The position numbers and the translations under genes were made by a program. From NCBI GenBank assembly GCA_024235835.1, contig JACKLQ010000002.1, positions 806,001-870,000 on the forward strand: DNA of 64,000 bases, in the 5' to 3' direction. The notes under the pieces are model-generated. The model saw only the letters and a program-made list of their open reading frames with translations. It was not told where the DNA came from and did no database searches. Numbering within the stretch: the stretch's first letter is position 1; each line of letters opens with the position of its first letter. Positions 9,057 to 18,046 of the stretch are shown in pieces. The stretch comes from Thiobacillus sp. (GTDB lineage: Bacteria; Pseudomonadota; Gammaproteobacteria; Burkholderiales; Thiobacillaceae).

Positions 9057-9065
9057 TGGCATAAT
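9057..9065 (+). promoter_or_regulatory. Candidate extended -10 promoter of the polysaccharide operon
   Basis: TGGCATAAT matches an extended -10 element (TGn plus CATAAT, five of six bases of TATAAT) and lies about 30 bases before the first ATG of the operon. A second weaker pair upstream, TTGTCT then 17 bases then TAAAAA (around 9012-9040), could be an alternative sigma-70 site. Assigned by eye only. Confidence 0.35.
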
Positions 9066-9096
9066 CCAACGGCTTATTTCTGGTGAGGGAACTCAA

Positions 9097-9705
9097 ATGA
9101 AACGCTATCTGTGGCTTCTTGTGCTTGCAGCCATGCTTTCCGCTTGCGCGAAGGATCCCATTTATCCGCCTGCTCCTGCCAAGACCTCCAGTGCCGAGGA
9201 GTGGTTGTACCTGTTGGGACCGGGTGATTCAGTAAACGTATTCGTCTGGGGCAATCCCGAAGTGTCGGGTAGCTTCCCTATCCGACCGGATGGCAAGATG
9301 ACCATGAACCTGGTGGAGGATTTGCCCGCCAGCGGCAAGACGCCGACACAACTGGCCAGGGAGATAGAGAAGATCCTGGCGCGCTATATCCAGGATCCCA
9401 TCGTGACCGTGATCGTGGCGGGCGGTTCCGGCCCCTATAGCCAGCAGATCCGCGTGCTCGGCCAGGCGGCCAAGCCCCAGACCCTGGTGTATCGTGAAAA
9501 CATGTCTTTGGTGGACGTGATGATCTCCGTAGGCGGGATTTCCGATTTCGCCGCCGGCAACCGGGCCAGCATTCTGCGCATAGTGGACGGCAAACCCCAG
9601 CAGTTCTCAGTGCGCCTGGAAGACCTGGTCAAGGATGGCGACATTTCCGCCAACGTGGAAATGCGTCCCGGCGATCTGCTCATCATCCCGGAAAGCTTCT
9701 TCTAG
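9097..9705 (+). CDS. XrtA-system polysaccharide export lipoprotein (Wza/EpsE-like)
   Basis: Outer-membrane polysaccharide export protein, first gene of an exopolysaccharide operon. The 202-residue precursor has a lipoprotein signal ending in LSAC (Cys17), then a poly-export domain (YLLGPGDSVNVFVWGNPEVSG, with FPIRPDGKMTMNLVEDLPASG) and a SLBB-like domain (IRVLGQAAKPQTLVYRENMSLVDVMISVGG). It is short compared with E. coli Wza (about 380), as is usual for the PEP-CTERM/XrtA subfamily. The ATG follows GAGGGA. It would form the outer-membrane exit for polymer chain-controlled by the next two gene products. Confidence 0.93.
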   Translation: MKRYLWLLVLAAMLSACAKDPIYPPAPAKTSSAEEWLYLLGPGDSVNVFVWGNPEVSGSFPIRPDGKMTMNLVEDLPASGKTPTQLAREIEKILARYIQDPIVTVIVAGGSGPYSQQIRVLGQAAKPQTLVYRENMSLVDVMISVGGISDFAAGNRASILRIVDGKPQQFSVRLEDLVKDGDISANVEMRPGDLLIIPESFF

Positions 9706-9743
9706 CCTCGCGTTAAACAATTTCAGAAGAGGGAAGACGCGGG

Positions 9744-11285
9744 ATGAACGAGGCCATCGAACAAATCCTGGGCTACTTGCGCGGGATATGGCGCAGGCGC
9801 TTGCTGGTGTTGGTTGTGGCGTGGCTGGTGGCGATCACTGGCTGGGTGTGGGTTTACTTCCTGGAGAACCAGTACCAAGCCCGGGCACGCGTGTACGTGG
9901 ACACCCAGTCCTTGCTCAGGCCTCTACTGTCAGGCCTGGCGGTCCAGCCCAATGTGGGCCAGCAGGTATCCATGATGACCAGAACCTTGATGAGCCGGCC
10001 CAATCTGGAAAAAGTGGCTCGCATGACGGACCTGGACCTGCGCGCAAAAACTCCAAAGGAACAGGAAGCCCTCTACCGGGATATGGAATCTCGTATTTCG
10101 TTACAGGGCGCTGGCAACGAAAACCTTTACACCATCGGCTATCTGCATGCCAGTCCGGACTTGGCCAAGCGGGTTGTGCAATCGTTGTTGACCATCTTCA
10201 CCGAAAGCAGCCTGGGCGGTACGCGCAAGGATTTGTCCAGCAGCCAGAAGTTCATCGACGATCAGCTAAAAAGCTACGAGGCCAAGTTGCTGGAGAAAGA
10301 AAAGGCGATCGAGGAATTCAAGCGCCGCAACGTGGGCACCATGCCTGGCCAAGGGGGGGACTACTATTCCAAGGTGGGTGAAATAAACCTGGCCCTGGAA
10401 CAGGCCAATCTGGCCTTGGATGAGGCGCTGAACCGCAAGAACCAGTTGGAGTCCCAGTTGCAGGACCAGGAGGAAACCGTGACTGCCCCGAACCAGGTGG
10501 TGACGCCAACGACCTCCGCCCTGGATGGCAGGATCACCGCACTGCAGAACCAGTTGGACAATCTGCGTCTGCGTTACACTGATCTGCATCCGGAAATCGC
10601 GCGTACCAAGCAGTTGATTGCGCGCATCCAGGAGCAGAAGGAGCAGGAACAGAAGCCTGCCCAAGGCCAGAGTCAGGCCGCGCTGAAGGCCCAGAATCCG
10701 ATCTACCAGCAGTTGACCATCGCCATCGCGGAAGCGGACGCCAACGCGGCGTCCCTGAAGGCACGCGTGGCGCAAATGCAGAAGAAACGGGCTGGCTTGC
10801 TGCAGGCGGTGGATCGTATTCCCCAGATCGAGAACGAATTCACCCAGCTGACCCGGGATTACGGGGTGCTCAAGAGCAACTATGCCCAATTGCTGGCACG
10901 CCGTGAAACAGTGGCCATCTCCAGCGAAGTCGAAAGCAAGACGGACACTGTCGAGTTCCGTGTCGTGGACCCCCCCCGGGTACCGAACAAGCCGGCCTCG
11001 CCGAACCGGCCATTGCTGGTGTCCGTGGTCCCCCTCGGCGGTTTTGGAGTGGGGATTGCCCTCGCTTTCCTGCTGGGGCAGTTAAGGCCTACCGTGGAAA
11101 GCCGCCGCCAACTCAGGGAACTTACCGAGTACCCGTTGCTGGGTATGGTGACCCGCGTGGAGACGGGGGCGTTACGCCAACGGGCGCGGCGCGCGAACCT
11201 GCTCTACGCAATTGCTGCAGCAGGGTTGTTTGGCGCCTATCTGGCACAGATGGTCTATTACCTGTTTGTCTCTCAGGCCGCCTGA
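9744..11285 (+). CDS. XrtA-system polysaccharide chain-length determinant (Wzz/GumC-like)
   Basis: Inner-membrane polysaccharide co-polymerase of 513 residues that sets polymer length and links synthesis to export. It has an N-terminal transmembrane helix (LLVLVVAWLVAITGWVWVYF) and a Wzz-type periplasmic entry (YQARARVYVDTQSLLRPLLSGL). A long coiled-coil, roughly residues 160-390, is rich in Gln, Glu and Leu. A Pro-rich segment (VVDPPRVPNKPASPNRPLL) precedes a second transmembrane helix, and a third hydrophobic segment lies near the C-terminus. No kinase domain is attached; that function sits on the next gene. The family is the XrtA-associated chain-length protein, by order and sequence pattern. 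Confidence 0.93.
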   Translation: MNEAIEQILGYLRGIWRRRLLVLVVAWLVAITGWVWVYFLENQYQARARVYVDTQSLLRPLLSGLAVQPNVGQQVSMMTRTLMSRPNLEKVARMTDLDLRAKTPKEQEALYRDMESRISLQGAGNENLYTIGYLHASPDLAKRVVQSLLTIFTESSLGGTRKDLSSSQKFIDDQLKSYEAKLLEKEKAIEEFKRRNVGTMPGQGGDYYSKVGEINLALEQANLALDEALNRKNQLESQLQDQEETVTAPNQVVTPTTSALDGRITALQNQLDNLRLRYTDLHPEIARTKQLIARIQEQKEQEQKPAQGQSQAALKAQNPIYQQLTIAIAEADANAASLKARVAQMQKKRAGLLQAVDRIPQIENEFTQLTRDYGVLKSNYAQLLARRETVAISSEVESKTDTVEFRVVDPPRVPNKPASPNRPLLVSVVPLGGFGVGIALAFLLGQLRPTVESRRQLRELTEYPLLGMVTRVETGALRQRARRANLLYAIAAAGLFGAYLAQMVYYLFVSQAA

Positions 11286-11297
11286 CAAGGAGATGAC

Positions 11298-12287
11298 ATG
11301 AGCATTATCGAGCGTGCGGCTGGGAAAATTCCCCAATCCCCCGGCGCCACCCAGCCGCCACCGGCCCATCCACGGGAAGCGGTCGACCGCAATCTGATCG
11401 AGTCGTCCATTGACAAGGTGGAGGCGTCATTTGGTGATCTTCCCCGGGATGCGGCTATGCCCCGCGTGCCGCACCATCGCGCAGATGAAGACGGTCCGCC
11501 GACCATTCTCAGCCAGCAGGGTTCGGTCAACCTCGCACGTTTGAAACAGATGGGGGTGCTCACGCCGGAGGGCGGCCGCAGCAAGATTGCCGAGGAATAT
11601 CGGCTCATCAAGCGCCCCATCCTGGTCAATGCCTTCGGGCAGGGCGATACCCCCCCGCTGCCCAACGGCAACATGATCATGGTGACCAGTTCCGTTCCCG
11701 GCGAGGGCAAGTCTTTCACGGCCATCAACCTGGCGATCAGCATGGCGACCGAGATGGAAAACACGGTGCTGCTGGTGGATGCGGACGTGACCAAGACCGC
11801 GATCATGAAATACCTGGGATTGCAGGGGGACAGGGGGCTGATCGACGTGCTCCTGGACCCGTCCATTCCCTTGTCGGACGTGCTCATCAAAACCGACGTC
11901 GCCAAGCTGACAGTCCTGCCATCAGGCCGGGGCATCGCCCACGGCACGGAATTGCTGGCCAGTTCCGCCATGCGTTCCTTTGTGCATGACATTTCCACAC
12001 GCTACCCGGACCGTATCGTGATCTTTGACACCCCCCCGCTGCTGTCCACCAGCGAGGCCTCGGTTCTGGCTAGCTACATGGGGCAGGTGGTTTTCGTGGT
12101 GGAGGCGGAGCGTACCCCCCAGGAAGCGATTCGCGAGGCCCTTTCCCATATCGCGGAGCACCCCTCCGTCGGTCTGATACTGAACAAGGCACCTGTGCGT
12201 TCCATGGGGGGTGACTATTACGGTTACGGCTATGGCTACGGCTACGGCTACGGATACGGAAGTTATGGCGAGTACGGCAAGCAGTAG
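11298..12287 (+). CDS. XrtA-associated tyrosine autokinase with Tyr-rich tail
   Basis: Cytoplasmic BY-kinase of 329 residues that partners the preceding chain-length protein. The P-loop ATPase core carries Walker A (SSVPGEGKSFTAINLA, near residue 130), Walker A' (VLLVDADVTK) and Walker B (IVIFDTPPLL). A run of alternating Gly and Tyr codons at the C-terminus (about eight Tyr ending in SYGEYGKQ) is the autophosphorylation cluster. The N-terminal 90 residues are Pro-rich and disordered, typical of the TIGR03018 group. It starts 12 bases after the upstream gene. The start of the next gene is embedded in the codons of the Tyr cluster. Confidence 0.94.
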   Translation: MSIIERAAGKIPQSPGATQPPPAHPREAVDRNLIESSIDKVEASFGDLPRDAAMPRVPHHRADEDGPPTILSQQGSVNLARLKQMGVLTPEGGRSKIAEEYRLIKRPILVNAFGQGDTPPLPNGNMIMVTSSVPGEGKSFTAINLAISMATEMENTVLLVDADVTKTAIMKYLGLQGDRGLIDVLLDPSIPLSDVLIKTDVAKLTVLPSGRGIAHGTELLASSAMRSFVHDISTRYPDRIVIFDTPPLLSTSEASVLASYMGQVVFVVEAERTPQEAIREALSHIAEHPSVGLILNKAPVRSMGGDYYGYGYGYGYGYGYGSYGEYGKQ

Positions 12288-13833
12288 AGGCTCCATATTC
12301 CTGCTTTGCCTCCTTTTGCCTGTCACGGCTTGGGCGGCGGACTGGAAATTTTCCTCCGGGATTTCACTCTCGGAACGCTACTCGGACAACGTCCAGTTGA
12401 GTGCCGCGGGCCTGGAACGGGATGAATGGATCACGGAAGTGGCTCCCCGTATTTCAGCCCAGCGGAACGGAGCCCGTCTCAAGGTCAACGCGGACTACAG
12501 CCTGCAGGGGCTGCTGTATGCGGACGACACCAGCAGGAACAAACTGCGGCACAACCTGAACGGGAGAGCTAACGCTGAATTGGTGGAGGAGTGGTTTTTC
12601 CTGGATGCCACGGCGCGCATATCCCATGAACTCAACAGCCTGGGGGGTGGCGTGGGATTGGGAGATCCCGTGGGCATAGGCAATACCACTGCAGTGGGAG
12701 CTTATTCCCTGAGCCCCTACATGAAACACAGGTTCGGGTCCATCGCCACCGTCGAGGCGCGGGTGGCCCGGGATGGGGTGTTTGTCGGCGATGCTGGAGT
12801 GACGGATACGGAAACGACCCGCTATGTGCTCAATGCGGTCAGCGGAAACAAGTTCTATCCGCTGAGTTGGAGCGCCAGCTACAGCATGACGGATAACACT
12901 AACAGCAACTCGGCTTTGGCGGCGGACAGCAGCAGTGAGCGTGGTGCGCTGACTGCGCGATATCAGTTGAGCAGGAAATACAGCGTGCTGGCCCAGGCAG
13001 GCGTGGAAAAGAACGACTACACCGGCGCGGCAGCGTCTGTGCGGGACTATTCCTATTACGGCTTGGGCGTGTCCTACAGCCCAAGCCGGCGATTCTCGGC
13101 GGACGTGTATTACAACGCCTCCGACAATGGCAATTTCCTGAGTGGCAACGTCACTGCCAGGCCCACCCTGCGGACCACCGTCAACGCCTCCGCCGGCAAG
13201 AGGGCTTACGGACGGAGTTATTCCCTGGGCCTTGCCCACCGTACACGGCAATCGAACTGGACCCTGCGATATCAGGATGACCTGACCACCTCCCAGCAGC
13301 AATACCTCGGCTACTTCGGCAACCTGGACGAATATTCCTGCGCCACGGGCCTGGAGTACTACCTGCCGGGTGAGCAGCCGCCCGCCGCCGCAGGTTGTAC
13401 CTACATCCGCACGGTGGCCCTCGTTGGCCAGGTGCAGGTCAACCAGACTTACCTGTCCAAGAACCTGGCGGGCGCGGTGAGCTATAACCTGCGCAGGAAC
13501 ACCTGGACGTTGAGCGTTTATAGCAATGAAAGGGAATTGCAGGGTACTGGCGGTGGTGACACCACCCACGGCCTGCAGGCTTCCTGGTCCTACAAGCCTG
13601 TGCCCAGGACCACGTACACCCTGACAACCGGCCTCACTCAGGTGGAGTCGAGCGGGGCCACGCTGGGCAATCGACAGGACGACCTGTGGAACATCGGCCT
13701 GGTGGCGAGCCATCAGTTCCAGAAGAAACTCACCGGCAGCCTGGAAGTTCGCCACCAGGAACGCCAATCCAACCAGCCTGCTGGCGACTATGCGGAAAAT
13801 TCTGTGGCTGCCCGACTTAACATGAGCTTCTGA
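12265..13833 (+). CDS. PEP-CTERM-system outer-membrane beta-barrel protein (TIGR03016/EpsL-like)
   Basis: Predicted outer-membrane beta-barrel of about 520 residues. The ATG at 12265 gives a clean signal peptide (MASTASSRGSIFLLCLLLPV, then TAWA-ADW); a start further upstream would lie in the Gly/Tyr codons of the kinase tail and spoil it. The mature part alternates short polar and aromatic strands (for example SLSERYSDNVQLS, SWSASYSMTDNTNSNSAL) and ends in Phe (AARLNMSF), the usual signal for barrel insertion. It overlaps the kinase gene by 23 bases. In XrtA loci this family accompanies export genes; its role, perhaps a secretion porin, is inferred. Confidence 0.88.
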   Translation: MASTASSRGSIFLLCLLLPVTAWAADWKFSSGISLSERYSDNVQLSAAGLERDEWITEVAPRISAQRNGARLKVNADYSLQGLLYADDTSRNKLRHNLNGRANAELVEEWFFLDATARISHELNSLGGGVGLGDPVGIGNTTAVGAYSLSPYMKHRFGSIATVEARVARDGVFVGDAGVTDTETTRYVLNAVSGNKFYPLSWSASYSMTDNTNSNSALAADSSSERGALTARYQLSRKYSVLAQAGVEKNDYTGAAASVRDYSYYGLGVSYSPSRRFSADVYYNASDNGNFLSGNVTARPTLRTTVNASAGKRAYGRSYSLGLAHRTRQSNWTLRYQDDLTTSQQQYLGYFGNLDEYSCATGLEYYLPGEQPPAAAGCTYIRTVALVGQVQVNQTYLSKNLAGAVSYNLRRNTWTLSVYSNERELQGTGGGDTTHGLQASWSYKPVPRTTYTLTTGLTQVESSGATLGNRQDDLWNIGLVASHQFQKKLTGSLEVRHQERQSNQPAGDYAENSVAARLNMSF

Positions 13834-13835
13834 CC

Positions 13836-14840
13836 ATGTACGAGAGCTACTACCACCTCCGCGACAAGCCTTTCCAGCTAAACCCTGACCCGCGCTTCTT
13901 CTTCGCCAGCCGGGGACACAAGCGGGCCTTTGCCTATCTCGAATATGGCCTTTCACTGGGGGAAGGTTTCATCGTCATTACCGGGGACGTGGGTGCAGGC
14001 AAGACCATGCTGGTCAAGAGCCTGTTGCGCAAGCTGGAAAACGGAAATTTCCTGATTGCCGAACTGGTGAGCACCCAGCTGGGTGCAGACGATACCCTGC
14101 GCAGCGTGGCCCTGGCCTTCGGCTTGCAGGCGGAGGGGATTTCCAAGTCATCGCTGTTGAAGGCATTGGAGGACTACCTGCGCCTGGCCGTGCGCCAGAA
14201 CCGGCGCCCGCTCCTGATCGTGGACGAAGCCCAGAACCTGGACCCTCGCGCCGTGGAGGAACTGCGCATGCTGTCCAACTTCCACGAGGGCGACAAGCCG
14301 CTGCTACAGAGCTTCCTCCTGGGCCAGCCCGAGTTCCGTGACACCATCCAGAGTCCGGAGATGTTGCAGCTGCGGCAACGCGTCATCGCTTCCTACCACC
14401 TGGGACCCCTGGACCGGGCCGAAACGGTGCAATACATCATGCACCGACTGACCACGGTGGGGTGGCAGGGTGAGCCCTCCTTCTCGGAAGATGCCTTCGA
14501 CAGCATCTTCCAGTTCACGGGTGGCGTGCCCCGCCGCGTAAACACCCTGTGTGACCGGCTCATGCTGTTCGGTTACCTGGAAGAAAGGAAACACCTGGAT
14601 TCCTCGGCCGTCCAGGAAGTAATCGGAGACCTGCAGCAGGAAGTCCATCATCAGTTTCCTGTGCACCATGCGGAACCCCGCACCAGATCGAGTGACACGG
14701 TGGCGCTGGTCCCTGGGCATGGGCCAGTTTCAGAGGAGATCGATCTGCGTCTGGAGGCCATGGAACGGACCCTGAACCGACTGGTACCCATGGTCCGCAA
14801 GGTGCTCTACACCGTCACATCCGGCCAGGAAAGCGATTGA
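13836..14840 (+). CDS. XrtA-associated ExeA-like AAA ATPase
   Basis: Cytoplasmic P-loop ATPase of 334 residues starting two bases after the barrel gene. It begins MYESYYHLRDKPFQLNPDP, the usual start of ExeA/GspA-type ATPases. It carries Walker A at residues 50-57 (GDVGAGKT), Walker B (LLIVDEAQNL) and a sensor region (SFLLGQPEFRDTIQSPEM, with LRQRV). The C-terminal 70 residues are not part of the ATPase core and may bind a partner. Related to TIGR03015. Likely supplies a regulatory or assembly activity to the polysaccharide machine. Confidence 0.93.
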   Translation: MYESYYHLRDKPFQLNPDPRFFFASRGHKRAFAYLEYGLSLGEGFIVITGDVGAGKTMLVKSLLRKLENGNFLIAELVSTQLGADDTLRSVALAFGLQAEGISKSSLLKALEDYLRLAVRQNRRPLLIVDEAQNLDPRAVEELRMLSNFHEGDKPLLQSFLLGQPEFRDTIQSPEMLQLRQRVIASYHLGPLDRAETVQYIMHRLTTVGWQGEPSFSEDAFDSIFQFTGGVPRRVNTLCDRLMLFGYLEERKHLDSSAVQEVIGDLQQEVHHQFPVHHAEPRTRSSDTVALVPGHGPVSEEIDLRLEAMERTLNRLVPMVRKVLYTVTSGQESD

Positions 14841-14874
14841 CGCACGCGCCCCTGCAGGCCTGCTGACCCACGGC

Positions 14875-15729
14875 ATGGAAGCCAAGCAGATCACCAATGT
14901 CATGAGCGTGGACGTGGAGGATTACTTCCAGGTCGGCGCCTTCGAGCACACCATCGCCCGGGACGACTGGGACAAATGGCCATGCCGCGCGGAAGCCAAT
15001 GTGGAACGCATCCTGACCCTGTTCGACCGCCATGGCGTGAAGGCCACATTTTTTACCCTGGGCTGGGTCGCCGAGCGTTATCCCAAGGTCGTGCGGGACA
15101 TCGTCAGCAGTGGCCATGAACTGGCCAGCCATGGGTATGGCCACCAGCGTGCGAGCCACCTCAGCGAAGCCGAGTTCCGACATGACGTGACCCGGGCCAA
15201 GGGCCTGCTGGAGGACATCGGCGGTGTCCAGGTGCGGGGCTATCGGGCCCCGAGCTTTTCCATCAGCCATCGCAATATGTGGGCCCTGGATGTGCTGGCT
15301 GACACGGGGCACCAATACAGTTCCAGCATCTACCCCATCGCCCACGACCACTACGGCATGCCGGACGCCCCCCGGTTTCCTTACCGCCCCGAACGCTGCC
15401 CAAGCCTGTTGGAGGTCCCCCCCACCACGGTGGACTGGAGAGGGCGTAACCTGCCTGCGGCCGGGGGAGGCTACTTCCGGCTCATGCCCTATGCCCTGTC
15501 CCGCTGGCTCATCAATCGGGTGAACGAACAGGACAACAGATCCGCCATGTTCTATTTTCATCCCTGGGAAGTGGATCCCGGCCAGCCCCGCATACCGGGG
15601 GCCCCCCTTAAAAGCCGCTTCCGGCACTATGTGAACCTGTCTCGCATGGAGGCCAAGCTGGCGCGCCTGTGTAGGGATTTTCGCTGGGGCCGGGCCGATC
15701 AGGTATACGCAGCAGAGCTTTCCCGATGA
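14875..15729 (+). CDS. XrtA-system polysaccharide deacetylase (NodB family)
   Basis: Carbohydrate esterase family 4 enzyme of 284 residues, probably removing N-acetyl groups from the exopolysaccharide. NodB motifs are visible: the metal-binding motif 1 in MSVDVEDYFQ (Asp and Glu-Asp in place of the usual TFDDG, characteristic of this subfamily), motif 2 HELASHGYGHQRASH with spaced His residues, and motif 3 GYRAPSFS. The C-terminal FYFHPWEVDPGQPR supplies the late His motif. No signal peptide is seen, so it acts in the cytoplasm or with the synthase. It overlaps the next gene by four bases (ATGA). Confidence 0.93.
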   Translation: MEAKQITNVMSVDVEDYFQVGAFEHTIARDDWDKWPCRAEANVERILTLFDRHGVKATFFTLGWVAERYPKVVRDIVSSGHELASHGYGHQRASHLSEAEFRHDVTRAKGLLEDIGGVQVRGYRAPSFSISHRNMWALDVLADTGHQYSSSIYPIAHDHYGMPDAPRFPYRPERCPSLLEVPPTTVDWRGRNLPAAGGGYFRLMPYALSRWLINRVNEQDNRSAMFYFHPWEVDPGQPRIPGAPLKSRFRHYVNLSRMEAKLARLCRDFRWGRADQVYAAELSR

Positions 15730-16760
15730 GCATGGGCGTACGTGTCGCCAGGCCGGAGGATGCCGCTGCCTGGGACGCCTTTGTCCTGGCGGAACCCGAC
15801 GCCACCTTCTTCCACCGCATCGGTTGGAAAAAGGTGCTGGAGCGAGCCTTCGGCCATCGCACCCATTTTCTCCTGGCAGAGCGGGATGGAAAGGTGGAAG
15901 GCGTCCTGCCTTTGGCGGAGATCGATAGCCGCCTTTTTGGCCACAGCCTCATCTCCACGCCCTTCTGTGTCTATGGCGGGATCATCGCTGCCACGCCTGA
16001 AGCCAGGGAGGCCCTGGACCAACATGCACAGGCGCTGGCCCAGGACCTGGGGGTGGGGCATCTGGAATACCGGGACCGGGATGCCCGCGCCCATCCTGAC
16101 TGGCCTGGCACAGACCTCTATGTCACTTTCCGCAAGGTCCTGGACCCGGAAGTGGAAAAAAACATGCTGGCCATTCCACGCAAGCAAAGGGCCATGGTGA
16201 GAAAAGGCATCAAGAACGGCCTGACCTCGGAACTGGAGGAGGGCGTGGACGCCTTCTACAGCGTTTTCTCCGACAACGTGCATCGCCATGGCACCCCGGT
16301 GCTGCCCAAGCGCTTCTTCCTGCTGTTGCGGGAAGTGTTCGGACCAGACTGCGAGGTGCAACTCGTACGTGGTCCCGGCGGGGAGGTGATCAGCGGCGTC
16401 CTGTCCTTCTACTTCCGCGACGAAGTGCTTCCCTACTATGCCGGCGATACCGAGTCCGCCCGGGGGCTAGCGGCCAACGATTTCAAGTACTGGGAACTGA
16501 TGCGGCGCGCCTGCGAGCGGGGCATCCGGGTATTCGATTACGGCCGCAGCAAGCTGGATACCGGGCCCTACGATTTCAAGCGCAACTGGGGCTTTGAACC
16601 TCAGGCCCTGCACTACGGCTACAAGCTGGTCACGGCCCGCAAGCTGCCAGAGAACAATCCCAACAATCCCAAGTACCAGTTGTTCATCCAGGCCTGGCAG
16701 CGCCTGCCCCGGCCAGTGGCCAATTTCCTGGGACCCTACATCGTCCGCAACCTGGGTTAG
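15726..16760 (+). CDS. FemAB-like XrtA/PEP-CTERM-associated acyltransferase
   Basis: A 344-residue protein of the FemAB/GNAT-fold group (TIGR03019). The N-terminal half resembles the BioF2/acetyltransferase fold (WDAFVLAEPDATFFHRIGWKKVLERAFG), the second half contains VISGVLSFYFRDEVLPYYAGD and FDYGRSKLDTGPYDFKRNWGFEP, which are hallmark segments. FemAB proteins transfer aminoacyl groups in peptidoglycan bridges; in XrtA operons the substrate is unknown and could be an amino-acid decoration of the polymer. ATGA overlap with the deacetylase gene supports co-translation. Confidence 0.92.
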   Translation: MSMGVRVARPEDAAAWDAFVLAEPDATFFHRIGWKKVLERAFGHRTHFLLAERDGKVEGVLPLAEIDSRLFGHSLISTPFCVYGGIIAATPEAREALDQHAQALAQDLGVGHLEYRDRDARAHPDWPGTDLYVTFRKVLDPEVEKNMLAIPRKQRAMVRKGIKNGLTSELEEGVDAFYSVFSDNVHRHGTPVLPKRFFLLLREVFGPDCEVQLVRGPGGEVISGVLSFYFRDEVLPYYAGDTESARGLAANDFKYWELMRRACERGIRVFDYGRSKLDTGPYDFKRNWGFEPQALHYGYKLVTARKLPENNPNNPKYQLFIQAWQRLPRPVANFLGPYIVRNLG

Positions 16761-16762
16761 CC

Positions 16763-17962
<1,200 letters not shown>

Positions 17963-18046
17963 GGCTACTCAAGAAAACGAAGGGTCGTCCCGAGTTTACT
18001 TGACCCCTCTGGGGGCAGGCTTTGTGCAGCCCGGGCCTGGGGAGGA

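Noticed and set aside
9000..9096. Sigma-54 promoter before the polysaccharide operon
   Set aside because: GG and GC pairs near TGGCATAATCC are spaced by 12 bases instead of 10, so a sigma-70-like extended -10 fits better.
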